35,046 nucleotides of DNA, taken from contig CAYPDM010000012.1 of the NCBI GenBank assembly GCA_964409485.1, forward strand, positions 1 to 35,046, given 5' to 3'. The position numbers and the translations under genes are program-made. Shown here in pieces: positions 1-8,542 of the stretch. Under the pieces are notes generated by a model. The model had not been told where the DNA came from and ran no database searches. It worked only from the letters and a program-made list of their open reading frames with translations. Origin of the DNA: JAFGPF01 sp964409485 (lineage in GTDB: Bacteria; Chloroflexota; Dehalococcoidia; Dehalococcoidales; RBG-16-60-22). Within the stretch, counting starts at the first letter, position 1; each line of letters opens with the position of its first letter.

Positions 1-7
1 TTGGCGC

Positions 8-83
8 AGGAGTGTAGCTCAGTTGGTAGAGCAGCGGTCTCCAAAACCGCCGGTCAGGGGTTCGAGTCCTCTCACTCCTGCCA
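8..83 (+). tRNA. tRNA-Trp (anticodon CCA)
   Basis: A complete cloverleaf can be folded by eye. The acceptor stem AGGAGTG (8-14) pairs with CACTCCT (73-79), the D stem is GCTC/GAGC, and the anticodon stem GCGGT/ACCGC encloses loop CTCCAAA with anticodon CCA at 41-43. The T loop is the usual TTCGAGT. The 3' CCA is encoded at 81-83. Only nine bases separate it from the following tRNA-Leu, so the two are probably cotranscribed from a promoter upstream of the window. Confidence 0.97.
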
Positions 84-92
84 TGACATTGT

Positions 93-179
93 GCCGAGGT
101 GGTGGAATCGGTAGACACGCCATCTTGAGGGGGTGGTGCGCGTAAGCGCGTGGGAGTTCAAATCTCCCCCTCGGCACCA
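93..179 (+). tRNA. tRNA-Leu (anticodon GAG)
   Basis: A class II tRNA with a long variable arm. Acceptor stem GCCGAGG (93-99) pairs with CCTCGGC (169-175), and the discriminator A is followed by an encoded CCA (177-179). The anticodon stem CCATC/GGTGG holds loop TTGAGGG, giving anticodon GAG for CTC/CTT leucine codons. The variable arm is a short GCGCG/CGCGT-type hairpin around 138-150. It directly follows tRNA-Trp. Confidence 0.96.
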
Positions 180-251
180 TACGTTATAACAATACGCGCT
201 TTGCAGAGACTTGAGACCTTGACACTAACATTACCCGGGCTAAGGAGTTAA

Positions 252-956
252 ATGGCGGAACAGGCCAGACTAATCGATATCTATGTCATGGGCAGGCACT
301 GTCAGGTCCCGGAGGGGCTTACCATCCTGACGGCGCTGGAATACAGCGGCTACCGCATGCTGCGCGGCTGTGGCTGTCGTGCCGGCTTCTGCGGCGCCTG
401 CGCCACCATTTATAACTTCAAAAACGACCCCCAGTTAAGGTATGACCTCGCCTGCCAGAAATCCGTAGAGCCGGATATGTGCCTGGTCCAGCTGCCCTTC
501 TTCCCCGCCGCAAAAGCCACCTACGACCTGGAAAAGCTCGAAGCCGGCAGCGATACTATTAAATCCCTCTACCCTGATATAACGAAGTGCTTCGGCTGCA
601 ATACCTGCACCAAGACCTGCCCCCAGGAACTGGAGGTAATGTGGTTTATGACCGATGCCATCAGGGGCGATATCCGGGCCGTGGCAGATAAGTCTTTCGA
701 CTGTGTTATGTGCGGCCTTTGCGCCGCCCGGTGTCCGCAGGGCCTGGTGCCCTATAATGTTGCCCTGCTCGGCCGCCGATTGTACGGGCGTTACCTGACG
801 CCCGTATCCGGGCACCTTGATGAAAGAATATCTGAAATAGAATCCGGCGAGTTCGATGCCGGGATAGCGGAACTGAAAAAGGCCGGTGAAAAAGAGCTGC
901 GCCGCCGCTACGCCGAGCGCGACATGGAGCCGGCCCTGGAACAACAATGGGAATAA
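252..956 (+). CDS. Fumarate reductase/succinate dehydrogenase-like iron-sulfur subunit
   Basis: A 234-residue soluble electron-transfer subunit. The N-terminal half has a plant-type [2Fe-2S] pattern (Cys40, Cys42, Cys47, Cys50 in a GCGCRAGFCGAC stretch, with a further Cys near 68). It is followed by two [4Fe-4S] motifs, CFGCNTCTKTCP (about 113-124) and CVMCGLCAARCP (about 150-161). This is the SdhB/FrdB domain order, although the second 4Fe-4S motif is more ferredoxin-like than the [3Fe-4S] site of classical SdhB. The start is set by TAAGGAG at 241-247, five bases before the ATG. The next gene begins 11 bases after the stop and encodes an SdhA/FrdA-like flavoprotein, so the two probably form one enzyme. 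No membrane anchor subunit is nearby, which argues against a canonical complex II. The physiological substrate is unknown. Confidence 0.85.
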   Translation: MAEQARLIDIYVMGRHCQVPEGLTILTALEYSGYRMLRGCGCRAGFCGACATIYNFKNDPQLRYDLACQKSVEPDMCLVQLPFFPAAKATYDLEKLEAGSDTIKSLYPDITKCFGCNTCTKTCPQELEVMWFMTDAIRGDIRAVADKSFDCVMCGLCAARCPQGLVPYNVALLGRRLYGRYLTPVSGHLDERISEIESGEFDAGIAELKKAGEKELRRRYAERDMEPALEQQWE

Positions 957-967
957 TGGTGTTATAG

Positions 968-2593
968 ATGTACCCGGCATATTTAGAAGAAAACATTCAT
1001 CTTGTGGAAGATACGCGGGTGAGGCGGCTCATCGAAGCTATCCCGCGCCTTGACGAAGATGAAAAGTCCGACCTCCTGCGGCAGTACCACCCGGACTACA
1101 TAAAAACGAGCATGCGTCAGCTGCAGGTGGGCATCAACAAGGGCGATTCCACGCCGGTGGAACTGGCCGATTTGCTGGAAGGGAAAAGCCGCATCGACCT
1201 GGATAGAATAGACCCTTCCAGTCCCGATTATAATGTTGACGTATTGATAATCGGCTGCGGTGGGGCGGGGGCTTCGGCGGCGTTGCTGGCCAGTGAAAAT
1301 GGGGCCAGGGTACTCGTCACCACCAAGCTGCGCCTGGGTGATGCCAATACCGTCGGGGCGCAGGCGGGCACCCAGGCCGCCGACCGTTCCAACGACTCGC
1401 CGGTGATTCACTATCTCGACACCATCGGCGGCGGCCACTTCGAAAATATCCCGGAGCTTGTGGAAGTACTGGTGAAGGACGCCCCCTCGGCGATTAAGTG
1501 GCTGGAGAAGCTGGGGGTAAACTGGGACAAGACCCCGGACGGCGCCATGTACGAACTCTCCGGCGGCGGCACGTCGCGGCGGCGGCTGCACTCCGCGCGT
1601 GACTATACCGGGTTGGAAGAAATGCGCGTCCTCCGCGATGAACTCAAAAATAAGGGCATTGATTTCCTGGAATTTGCGCCGGCCATCGAGCTGATTCTGG
1701 ATGATAAAGGACAGATAGCCGGGGCCATACTGCTCAACCTGGAAACCGAAGAGCTGATTATCGTCAGGGCCAGGGCGGTGGTCATGGCTACCGGTGGTAT
1801 CGGCCGTTTGCATATTCAGGGCTTTCCCACCACCAATCACTACGGCGCCACCGCCGACGGACTGGTGCTGGCTTACCGCGCCGGCGCCGAGCTTATTTTC
1901 ATAGACACCATGCAGTACCACCCCACCGGAGCTGTCTATCCGTTGCAGATTTTAGGGCAGCTGGTTACGGAAAAGGTCAGGACGCTGGGCGCGCAGCTGG
2001 TCAACGGCCGCGGCGAGCAGTTCATCATGCCCCTGGAACCCCGGGATATCGTCGCTTCGGCCATCATCCGCGAGTGCCGGGAACACCGGCACGGACTCCA
2101 CACGCCGAACGGGGAAGCCGGCGTATGGCTGGACTCGCCGATGATTGATATTCTCCGCGGCGAAGGCACCATTGCCAGGGAGTTGCCCGCCATGGTGCGG
2201 CAGTACCGCCGCTTTAACATCGATATTACCCGCGAGCCGATACTGGTATATCCCACCCTGCACTATCAGAACGGCGGCATCAGGATAGATACCGAGGGCG
2301 CCACCAATGTGCCCGGTCTTTACGCAGCCGGCGAGTGTACCGGCGGTGTGCACGGGCGGAACCGCCTTATCGGCAACTCGACCCTGGAGCTGTTTGTCTT
2401 CGGGCGGAGGGCCGGCCGGGCGGCGGCACAGTATGCCAGGAAAGTCAAAAGAGGCAGCCCGACCCTGGAGCACGTGCGCCGGTGGCAGCAGGAACTGGGA
2501 CGGGCGGGGCTGGCCGGAAAGCGTCCGGTCTCGCCGCGATTGCTGCCGGACTACGTCAGGCATGCCCATGGCTATAACAAACAGGAGATATAA
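968..2593 (+). CDS. FAD-dependent fumarate reductase/succinate dehydrogenase-like flavoprotein
   Basis: A 541-residue flavoprotein of the SdhA/FrdA/NadB superfamily. A Rossmann FAD-binding motif (VLIIGCGGAGASAA) lies around residues 92-105, after a roughly 90-residue N-terminal extension. Other family landmarks are the HPTG motif, an EKVRTLGAQLVN segment corresponding to the catalytic-Arg region, the HYQNGG motif, and a C-terminal GLYAAGECTGGVHGRNRL FAD-contact segment. It sits between two Fe-S protein genes in a tight run, so electrons probably pass between FAD and those clusters. The N-terminal extension and the lack of a membrane anchor distinguish it from housekeeping SdhA. It could be a soluble fumarate reductase or act on a related unsaturated acid; the sequence alone does not decide. 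Confidence 0.85.
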   Translation: MYPAYLEENIHLVEDTRVRRLIEAIPRLDEDEKSDLLRQYHPDYIKTSMRQLQVGINKGDSTPVELADLLEGKSRIDLDRIDPSSPDYNVDVLIIGCGGAGASAALLASENGARVLVTTKLRLGDANTVGAQAGTQAADRSNDSPVIHYLDTIGGGHFENIPELVEVLVKDAPSAIKWLEKLGVNWDKTPDGAMYELSGGGTSRRRLHSARDYTGLEEMRVLRDELKNKGIDFLEFAPAIELILDDKGQIAGAILLNLETEELIIVRARAVVMATGGIGRLHIQGFPTTNHYGATADGLVLAYRAGAELIFIDTMQYHPTGAVYPLQILGQLVTEKVRTLGAQLVNGRGEQFIMPLEPRDIVASAIIRECREHRHGLHTPNGEAGVWLDSPMIDILRGEGTIARELPAMVRQYRRFNIDITREPILVYPTLHYQNGGIRIDTEGATNVPGLYAAGECTGGVHGRNRLIGNSTLELFVFGRRAGRAAAQYARKVKRGSPTLEHVRRWQQELGRAGLAGKRPVSPRLLPDYVRHAHGYNKQEI

Positions 2594-2630
2594 CAAATTA
2601 ACTATTTTGAAAAACCGGGGGGAAGGTTCC

Positions 2631-3083
2631 ATGCCGTTACCTTTACAGCGTGATATTAAAGAGATTGAAGGAATTTTAAATGAAATTCTGAATACCCGGT
2701 GCCCTCCGGTGGGTCGGTGCCGTCTCCTCTCCAGCGGGTTCGGCACGGCGCATTCCCTGAATATCGCCGAGGACATCAGCGGACATAAAGAGTGCCTGGG
2801 TTGCGGCAACTGCGTCGATATCTGCCCCTTTTTATTCAGGGAACCCTCCCGCCGCGAGAAAACGGAGCAGCGTACCTCCATGGCCCTGGAAAGCATTGTC
2901 GGGGAGGACTGTGACCTGTGTAATGCCTGCGTCCTCGTTTGCCCCCAGGTGGACACAACTATAAAAAATTATATCGTCAATCACCGCATGATAGAGGTGA
3001 TGTCCCGCCTCGAAAGCAGGATAGGCGACGAAGACGAGCCTGACCTCGACCTGTTTCTTGAAGAAGCTGTCAGTTCCAATTGA
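2631..3083 (+). CDS. Two-cluster [4Fe-4S] ferredoxin-like protein
   Basis: A 150-residue protein with two four-Cys ferredoxin motifs, CLGCGNCVDICP and CDLCNACVLVCP, separated by about 40 residues, with helical-looking flanks. The reading frame stays open upstream into the flavoprotein gene, but ATG 2631 is preferred. It follows a GGGGGGAAGG ribosome-binding site at 2617-2626, and the upstream part only shadows the flavoprotein. It lies 37 bases after the flavoprotein and 20 bases before the acyl-CoA dehydrogenase. It probably shuttles electrons between the flavoenzymes of this operon (inference from context). Confidence 0.8.
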   Translation: MPLPLQRDIKEIEGILNEILNTRCPPVGRCRLLSSGFGTAHSLNIAEDISGHKECLGCGNCVDICPFLFREPSRREKTEQRTSMALESIVGEDCDLCNACVLVCPQVDTTIKNYIVNHRMIEVMSRLESRIGDEDEPDLDLFLEEAVSSN

Positions 3084-3103
3084 ACTTATAAGGTGAGATA
3101 CGA

Positions 3104-4261
3104 ATGGACTTCGAGCTGTCTGAAGAATTAAAGATGATACAAAGTCTCACGCGTGACTTTGTCAACGAGCGGCTCAAGCCGATGGAAAGGGACCTGCTGG
3201 GGCGCGCCGCCGACCTTAGCGATGCCCGCGCTTACCCCCCCGCTGAAAAAGAAGCGGAGCTCGTTGAAATGGTCCGCGGGATGGGACTGTGGGGTGTCGG
3301 CGTTCCGGAGGAGCTCGGGGGTGTCGGGCTGGACACCCTCGGAATCTGCCTGGTTGAAGAAGAACTGGCCCAGACGGTAGTGCCCTTTCGTTTCGGGGAT
3401 GTGACACCCATTCTTTTCGACTGTAATGAGGAACAGCGGGAAAAATTCCTGCTGCCCGCCCTGAATTATGAGAAGAAACCCTATCTGGCGCTGATGGAGT
3501 CGGATGGCAGCGACGACCCTTCAGGCGTGAAAATGCAGGCGAAGAGAGGGGACGGATATTTTCTGCTGAATGGTAAAAAATTATCGCTGTCAAGGGCTGG
3601 CGGTGACTATTTTGCCGTGGTTTTCGCCGGTACGGATGAAGGTATTACCTGCTTCCTGGTGGATAAGGATACACCGGGTTTCACCGTGGCCGGCGGCGGT
3701 GAGAAGACCGGGTGGCTGGCGCAGGTCAAAGAGCCCATGACTTTGGCCTTTAAAAAATGCCGGGTACCCGTGGAAAATGTCCTGGGGAAAGAAGGTAAAG
3801 CCTTTCACCTGGGTGAGAAATGGCTGCCGCGGCGGCGGGTGGTGAGAGGCGCCCGGTGCGTGGGTGTCGCCCGCCGGCTGCTTGATGAGGCCACTGTACA
3901 GGCGCAGTCGCTGGAGACTTTCGGACAGTCTATTTCCGGGCGTACCAACATCCGGGCGGCACTGGCCGATATCGCCATGAATATCCAGGCCGCCCGGCTC
4001 ATGGTATACGAGGCGGCCTGTAACTCGGATATCGGAAAATCGATAAAGCGTAAAGCCGGCATGGTAAAGCTGTACACCACCCAGATGGTTCAAACTGTCG
4101 CTGACCGGGTCGCCCATGTTTTCAACGGGCCGCCGTATATAAAAGGACTGCTAATGGAAAGATTATGCCGGTGCGCCCTCGAAGACAGGGCCATCGAGTT
4201 TACGCTGGAGAGACAGAGGAGTATTATCGCCGGGGATATTTTGAAGGGATTGAAAGTCTAG
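3104..4261 (+). CDS. Acyl-CoA dehydrogenase family protein
   Basis: A 385-residue protein with the acyl-CoA dehydrogenase domain order: N-terminal helical domain, central beta domain (around 120-230) and C-terminal helical domain. The family normally oxidises acyl-CoA to enoyl-CoA using FAD. Near the C-terminus, the position of the usual catalytic EGT motif reads EFT, with Glu365 kept but the following Gly replaced by Phe. Substrate preference or even activity may therefore differ. The start ATG follows AGGTGAG. The stop codon TAG is immediately followed by the nadB ATG with no spacer. Its place after the fumarate-reductase-like genes suggests that electrons move between acyl-CoA and fumarate/succinate-type chemistry, which is an inference. 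Confidence 0.85.
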   Translation: MDFELSEELKMIQSLTRDFVNERLKPMERDLLGRAADLSDARAYPPAEKEAELVEMVRGMGLWGVGVPEELGGVGLDTLGICLVEEELAQTVVPFRFGDVTPILFDCNEEQREKFLLPALNYEKKPYLALMESDGSDDPSGVKMQAKRGDGYFLLNGKKLSLSRAGGDYFAVVFAGTDEGITCFLVDKDTPGFTVAGGGEKTGWLAQVKEPMTLAFKKCRVPVENVLGKEGKAFHLGEKWLPRRRVVRGARCVGVARRLLDEATVQAQSLETFGQSISGRTNIRAALADIAMNIQAARLMVYEAACNSDIGKSIKRKAGMVKLYTTQMVQTVADRVAHVFNGPPYIKGLLMERLCRCALEDRAIEFTLERQRSIIAGDILKGLKV

Positions 4262-5806
4262 ATGAACCGGTACGACTATGTTGTCGTGGGCAGCGGTATC
4301 GGCGGTCTCTATACGGCCTTGCTGGCCAGGGAACACGGCAGCGTGCTGGTTATTACCAAGGGCAGCATCGACGACTGTAATACCAAGTACGCCCAGGGCG
4401 GCATCGCCGCGGCTATCAGCAAGAATGATTCGCCGGAGCTTCACTTAAAAGACACCATAAATGCCGGTGACGGCCTTTCCGATGAAGAAACGGTGCGCAT
4501 CATGGTAAATGAGGCGCCGGCGCGTATCGCCGACCTTGTCGGTTACCGGGTGCCGTTCGATACTCTCGAAGGTGAGATTGCCCTGACCATGGAGGCGGCC
4601 CACAGCGTGCCCCGCGTTCTTCATGCCGGGGGAGATGCCACCGGCGAGTATATCGAAGTAACGTTGAGTCGGCAGGTGCGTTCTTTGGGAGTCCAGGTGC
4701 TTGAAAATTTCCTGGCGACCGAAATTCTGGTGGAAAAGAATAAGGTAGCCGGCATCAGGGCGCTGGAATGCCGCACCGGAACCATCGAGGAGTTCGGTTG
4801 CCGCTACCTGATTCTGGCCACCGGCGGCGCCGGGCAGTTGTTTAAATACAATACGAATTCCGATATAGCCACCGGCGATGGTGTTGCCCTCGCCTTTAAC
4901 GCCGGCGCCGAGATTGCCGATATGGAGTTTTTCCAGTTTCACCCCACCGCCCTCCGCATGTCCGGCGTCATTCCCTTCCTGATATCGGAGGCGGTGCGCG
5001 GGGAGGGCGGCGTGCTGCGAAATGCCGAAGGTAATTGTTTCATGGCGGATTATCATAAGAAAGGGGATATGGCGCCCAGGGATATCGTCGCCCGCAGCAT
5101 TTTAAACGAGATGAAAAAGACCGGCTCGGACAGGGTTTTCCTGGATGTCACCCACTTGCCGCCCCACACCGTTACCGCGCGTTTCCCGCATATCTATCGC
5201 TTTTGCCTGGACCATGGACTGGATATTACCCAGGACCTTATTCCGGTAGCGCCGGCCGCTCATTACATGATTGGCGGCATCAAGACCAACAGCTGGGGAG
5301 AGACGAATATCGCCGGTTTGTTCGCCACCGGCGAGGTTGCCTGCACCGGCGTTCACGGGGCTAATCGGCTTGCCTCAAACTCCCTGCTGGAGGCGATTGT
5401 GTTCAGCAAGAGGATAATAGAAAGAACCGGGACGAAGTCCAAAGGGAAGGCTGCTGCCGTACCCGGCAATAAAGCTATATACCCTTCACTCGGCCAGAGT
5501 CCGGCACCCCGGGCTTTATCGCTGGCGGGGCTTGCCGCGTTGCAGCAGTTGCACTGGGATAAGGTCGGCATTATACGTGATAAAGAAGGCTTGAGCCAGG
5601 CCGCCGATACCTTGGCAGCCTGGCAGCAGTCGTTACTCCCCCCTACGGACCAGTCTTCTTACGAGCTAAGTAATCTGATATTGACCGGCCGGCTATTGAC
5701 GGAAGCGGCATTCATCAGGGAAGAGAGCCGCGGCGCGCACTACCGGACCGATTTTCCCCGGAGCATCACGCCGAAATGGCAGCGAAGTATTATCTGGAAA
5801 AAATAA
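4262..5806 (+). CDS. nadB: L-aspartate oxidase
   Basis: A 514-residue FAD enzyme that oxidises L-aspartate to iminoaspartate, the first step of de novo NAD synthesis with quinolinate synthase. The N-terminal dinucleotide-binding motif VVGSGIGGLYTALLA lies at residues 8-22. NadB-type landmarks are CNTKYAQGGIAAA, FHPTAL, EAVRGEGGVLRN, HYMIGGI and TGVHGANRLASNSLLEA. These fit NadB better than SdhA, and the length is usual for NadB. It begins directly after the acyl-CoA dehydrogenase stop and is likely cotranscribed with it. nadA and nadC are not in the window. Under anaerobic conditions fumarate is the expected oxidant, which could explain its place beside fumarate-reductase-like genes. Confidence 0.92.
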   Translation: MNRYDYVVVGSGIGGLYTALLAREHGSVLVITKGSIDDCNTKYAQGGIAAAISKNDSPELHLKDTINAGDGLSDEETVRIMVNEAPARIADLVGYRVPFDTLEGEIALTMEAAHSVPRVLHAGGDATGEYIEVTLSRQVRSLGVQVLENFLATEILVEKNKVAGIRALECRTGTIEEFGCRYLILATGGAGQLFKYNTNSDIATGDGVALAFNAGAEIADMEFFQFHPTALRMSGVIPFLISEAVRGEGGVLRNAEGNCFMADYHKKGDMAPRDIVARSILNEMKKTGSDRVFLDVTHLPPHTVTARFPHIYRFCLDHGLDITQDLIPVAPAAHYMIGGIKTNSWGETNIAGLFATGEVACTGVHGANRLASNSLLEAIVFSKRIIERTGTKSKGKAAAVPGNKAIYPSLGQSPAPRALSLAGLAALQQLHWDKVGIIRDKEGLSQAADTLAAWQQSLLPPTDQSSYELSNLILTGRLLTEAAFIREESRGAHYRTDFPRSITPKWQRSIIWKK

Positions 5807-5856
5807 TAAACTTACCGCGGCAGGTATTTCTACCTTATATCTCCCGGGAGTTGTAT

Positions 5857-5886
5857 TTGAAAAAGAATCGGCTTTTGCATTATAAA
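5857..5886 (+). promoter_or_regulatory. Putative sigma70-type promoter upstream of the foldase gene
   Basis: TTGAAA (5857-5862) and TATAAA (5881-5886) are separated by 18 bases, about 40 bases upstream of the TTG start at 5929. A small palindrome CTCCCGGGAG lies just upstream at 5841-5850 and could be an operator or part of the end of the nadB transcript. This is pattern recognition only. Confidence 0.55.
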
Positions 5887-5928
5887 TATAACAGCGGTCC
5901 GTAAAATCTTTGTTGGAAGGGAAAAATC

Positions 5929-7224
5929 TTGGCTAAGAAAAAGAAAGCGGAGAAACCCCAGCGTGAATTTACCCGGCGGCAGCTATCGCACCTGCAGAAG
6001 CAAAGACGGCGACAGCGCATTATATTCTACGGCGGTATTTCGGTTATTGCCGCGGTGGTTATAATCATTTTGGTTGGATGGGTAGTAGGCGAATATATCC
6101 CCGTGCACCGGACGGTTATCAAGGTAAACGATACTGAATTTAGTATGAGTTATTACATTGATGTGCTGGAAATAGCCGTCGCGAACCAGGGAACCTCTGA
6201 AATAAACAGGCTGGCTGGCAGCGTGACCCAGCAGATTATTCAGGATGAGTTGATAAGGCAGGCGGCTGAAAAACTCGGCATTACCGTAAGTGATAAAGAG
6301 ATAGAAGAAACGATGAAAAATATGGGCATTCCTGAAAACGATGGTGCCGCCGGTCTGGTGGGAGGGCAAATGCTTAAGGACAGGCTCAAGACCGACTATT
6401 TCGGGGCGCAGGTGCCCAGGTCGGATGAACAGGTGCACGCCCTGGCTATGCTGGTGGAAAGTGAGCGCGTGGCGCTCGAAATTACTGAAAGATTACAAAA
6501 TAGCGAGAATTTTACGGCGCTGGCAGGGGAGTTTGCCCAGAACTATTACTCTAAAAATGTTAACGATGGTGATTTCGGCTGGCACCCCAGGGACATATAT
6601 GAATATCAACTGGATTCCTCTATACCTATTGAATACGCCTTCAACGCGGAAATAGGCACTTTAAGCGACCCCCTTGTTGACGAGGATGCGTATATGCAAT
6701 TGGGCTACTGGCTGCTAAGGGTTAACGATAGGCCCAGCGAAGATTCGGCCAACGTATCGGCTCTCCTGATAAACAGCCGGGAGCTGGCGGAGGGTATCAA
6801 AGAGCGATTGGAATCCGGGGAAGACCTCGGGCCCATCGCCGTTGAATATTCTAACTACAGTCCTTCCCAGGAAATGCACGGGGAGCTCGGTCTGGTGCAT
6901 GTGTCTGAAGAAATAAGCGCCCCCTTTGACGATTATGCTTTTAATCCGGACACGGTGCCGGGGGAATGGAGCGACCCTATTTTTGATGATACCTACTGGA
7001 CCAAGGGCGGGTACTGGTTGATAGAGGTGGCTGGAAGGGAGGAAGACAGGAAAATCGACCGCGAGGACCGTGATTACCTCATAGATCAGCTTTTTAGCGA
7101 ATGGTTGACGGGGGTCACCGCTAACGTAGAGAACATCGTTGATGATACCAATCTGAACGAGGAATCTAAACAGTGGGCGATAGACCGCATCTCGAAGGAT
7201 TTACCGGAAGCGGGGGGGCAATAG
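5929..7224 (+). CDS. Membrane-anchored SurA/PrsA-like peptidyl-prolyl isomerase with two parvulin-like domains
   Basis: A 431-residue extracytoplasmic foldase candidate. A very basic N-terminal tail (residues 1-30) is followed by one membrane helix (about 31-53). A SurA-N-like chaperone segment then begins at about residue 63 with the VNDTEFSMSYYIDVLEIA pattern. Two successive parvulin-like segments follow, about 175-275 and 280-375. Each ends in a similar GYWLLRV/GYWLIEV strand, so they look like an internal duplication. The start is TTG at 5929, supported by GGAAGG eight bases upstream; no better ATG exists. The basic tail and lack of a cleavage motif suggest a type II anchored protein. Catalytic parvulin residues are not obvious in either copy, so it may act mainly as a chaperone. 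Confidence 0.75.
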   Translation: MAKKKKAEKPQREFTRRQLSHLQKQRRRQRIIFYGGISVIAAVVIIILVGWVVGEYIPVHRTVIKVNDTEFSMSYYIDVLEIAVANQGTSEINRLAGSVTQQIIQDELIRQAAEKLGITVSDKEIEETMKNMGIPENDGAAGLVGGQMLKDRLKTDYFGAQVPRSDEQVHALAMLVESERVALEITERLQNSENFTALAGEFAQNYYSKNVNDGDFGWHPRDIYEYQLDSSIPIEYAFNAEIGTLSDPLVDEDAYMQLGYWLLRVNDRPSEDSANVSALLINSRELAEGIKERLESGEDLGPIAVEYSNYSPSQEMHGELGLVHVSEEISAPFDDYAFNPDTVPGEWSDPIFDDTYWTKGGYWLIEVAGREEDRKIDREDRDYLIDQLFSEWLTGVTANVENIVDDTNLNEESKQWAIDRISKDLPEAGGQ

Positions 7225-7226
7225 AA

Positions 7227-8540
7227 ATGGACAAGAAAAATATTGGGGTCGGGCTGATAGGATTGGGGGTGGTGGCCGGACGGGTAGCCGGGGTTCTCAC
7301 GGATAAAGCGGACGAGCTGGCGGAGAAGGTCGGTTGTCCCCTGGTGCTGCGTAAAATTAAGGTCCTGCCGCAGGATTTAACCCGACCGCAGGCAAAGCAG
7401 ATGCCGGCCGGACTTTTCACCACCGATGACGAGGAGTTCTTCGGAGACGCCGGTATTGATATCGTCGTCGAGGCCATTGGCGGCGTAAACCCGGCGCTGG
7501 ATTACCATAAAAGAGCTATCGAAAGTGGTAAACACGTGGTCACTTCTAATAAAGAGCTTATCGCCAAGCACGGCACGGAACTCCTGGCCCTGGCGCGGCA
7601 GCACGGCGTAGGTCTGCTGTATGAAGCCAGTGTCGGCGGGGGTATCCCGTTGATTGCTCCCTTCAAACACGACCTTGTTGCCAACAATATCAGCGGCATC
7701 TTCGCCATCATCAACGGCACCACCAATTATATCCTCACCATGATGGCCCGGGAAGGCATGGACTTTGCCGCGGCCCTCAAGCAGGCGCAGGCGCTCGGTT
7801 ATGCCGAGGCCGACCCGGAAAACGATATCGAGGGGATTGATGCCAATTATAAACTGGCTATCATGGCCTCCCTGGCCTTTCAGACTAGGGTCAGGCCGGA
7901 GGATATTTATCGAGAAGGTATATCGCGACTCACCGGTCGGGATTTCCGCTACGCCCGGGAACTGGGATTCGCCATCAAACTGCTGGCTATAGCCAAGCAG
8001 AGCCACGACTCTATCGAAGCCAGGGTGCACCCGGTATTCATTCCCGCCGATTCTTTCCTGGCCAAGGTGGACGGTGTTTATAACTGCGTACAGGTGGAAG
8101 GCGACTTGGTAGGCAAGGTGCTCTTCATGGGCGAGGGCGCCGGCGCCGGCGCCACCAGCAGCGCCGTCGTTGCCGATATCGTTTCCTCGGCGAGGAAAAT
8201 CGCCCTGGGTATCGGCAGCATATCCACCTGGAAAGCGGTGGCAGGCAAGAGAATCATGCCCATGGACGAAATCGAAACGCAGTATTACGTCAGGCTGAAC
8301 GCCGCGGACCAGCCCGGCGTCCTGGCGCAGATTGCCACGGTGTTCGGCAAGAACAACATAAGCATTTCTTCGGCCATCCAGCCGGAATCGGACGCAAGTA
8401 CGCAGACGGCGGAAATCGTTATTATGACCCACCCCGCCCGGGAGAAGGCCGTGCAGAAAGCCCTCGGCGAACTGAAAAAACTGGAAGTGGTCAACGAAAT
8501 CAGCAATTTTATCAGGGTCGAAGATATAGAGGGCGGTTAG
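7227..8540 (+). CDS. hom: Homoserine dehydrogenase
   Basis: A 437-residue enzyme that reduces aspartate semialdehyde to homoserine in threonine and methionine synthesis. The N-terminal NAD(P)-binding motif GVGLIGLGVVAGRVAGVL is followed by the substrate domain with NGTTNYILT and EADPENDIEGIDANYK. A C-terminal ACT domain begins near YYVRLNAADQPGVLAQIA, implying allosteric feedback control, typically by threonine. ATG 7227 is chosen over an in-frame start 54 bases upstream. The upstream start would overlap the foldase gene and add 18 residues before the Rossmann fold, and ATG 7227 follows a G-rich SD-like tract. thrC starts two bases after its stop, so hom-thrC is an operon. Confidence 0.95.
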   Translation: MDKKNIGVGLIGLGVVAGRVAGVLTDKADELAEKVGCPLVLRKIKVLPQDLTRPQAKQMPAGLFTTDDEEFFGDAGIDIVVEAIGGVNPALDYHKRAIESGKHVVTSNKELIAKHGTELLALARQHGVGLLYEASVGGGIPLIAPFKHDLVANNISGIFAIINGTTNYILTMMAREGMDFAAALKQAQALGYAEADPENDIEGIDANYKLAIMASLAFQTRVRPEDIYREGISRLTGRDFRYARELGFAIKLLAIAKQSHDSIEARVHPVFIPADSFLAKVDGVYNCVQVEGDLVGKVLFMGEGAGAGATSSAVVADIVSSARKIALGIGSISTWKAVAGKRIMPMDEIETQYYVRLNAADQPGVLAQIATVFGKNNISISSAIQPESDASTQTAEIVIMTHPAREKAVQKALGELKKLEVVNEISNFIRVEDIEGG

Positions 8541-8542
8541 AA

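Noticed and set aside
983..1921. Long open frame opposite the flavoprotein gene
   Set aside because: Antisense shadow in GC-rich coding sequence with low-complexity translation; the plus-strand gene has clear family motifs.
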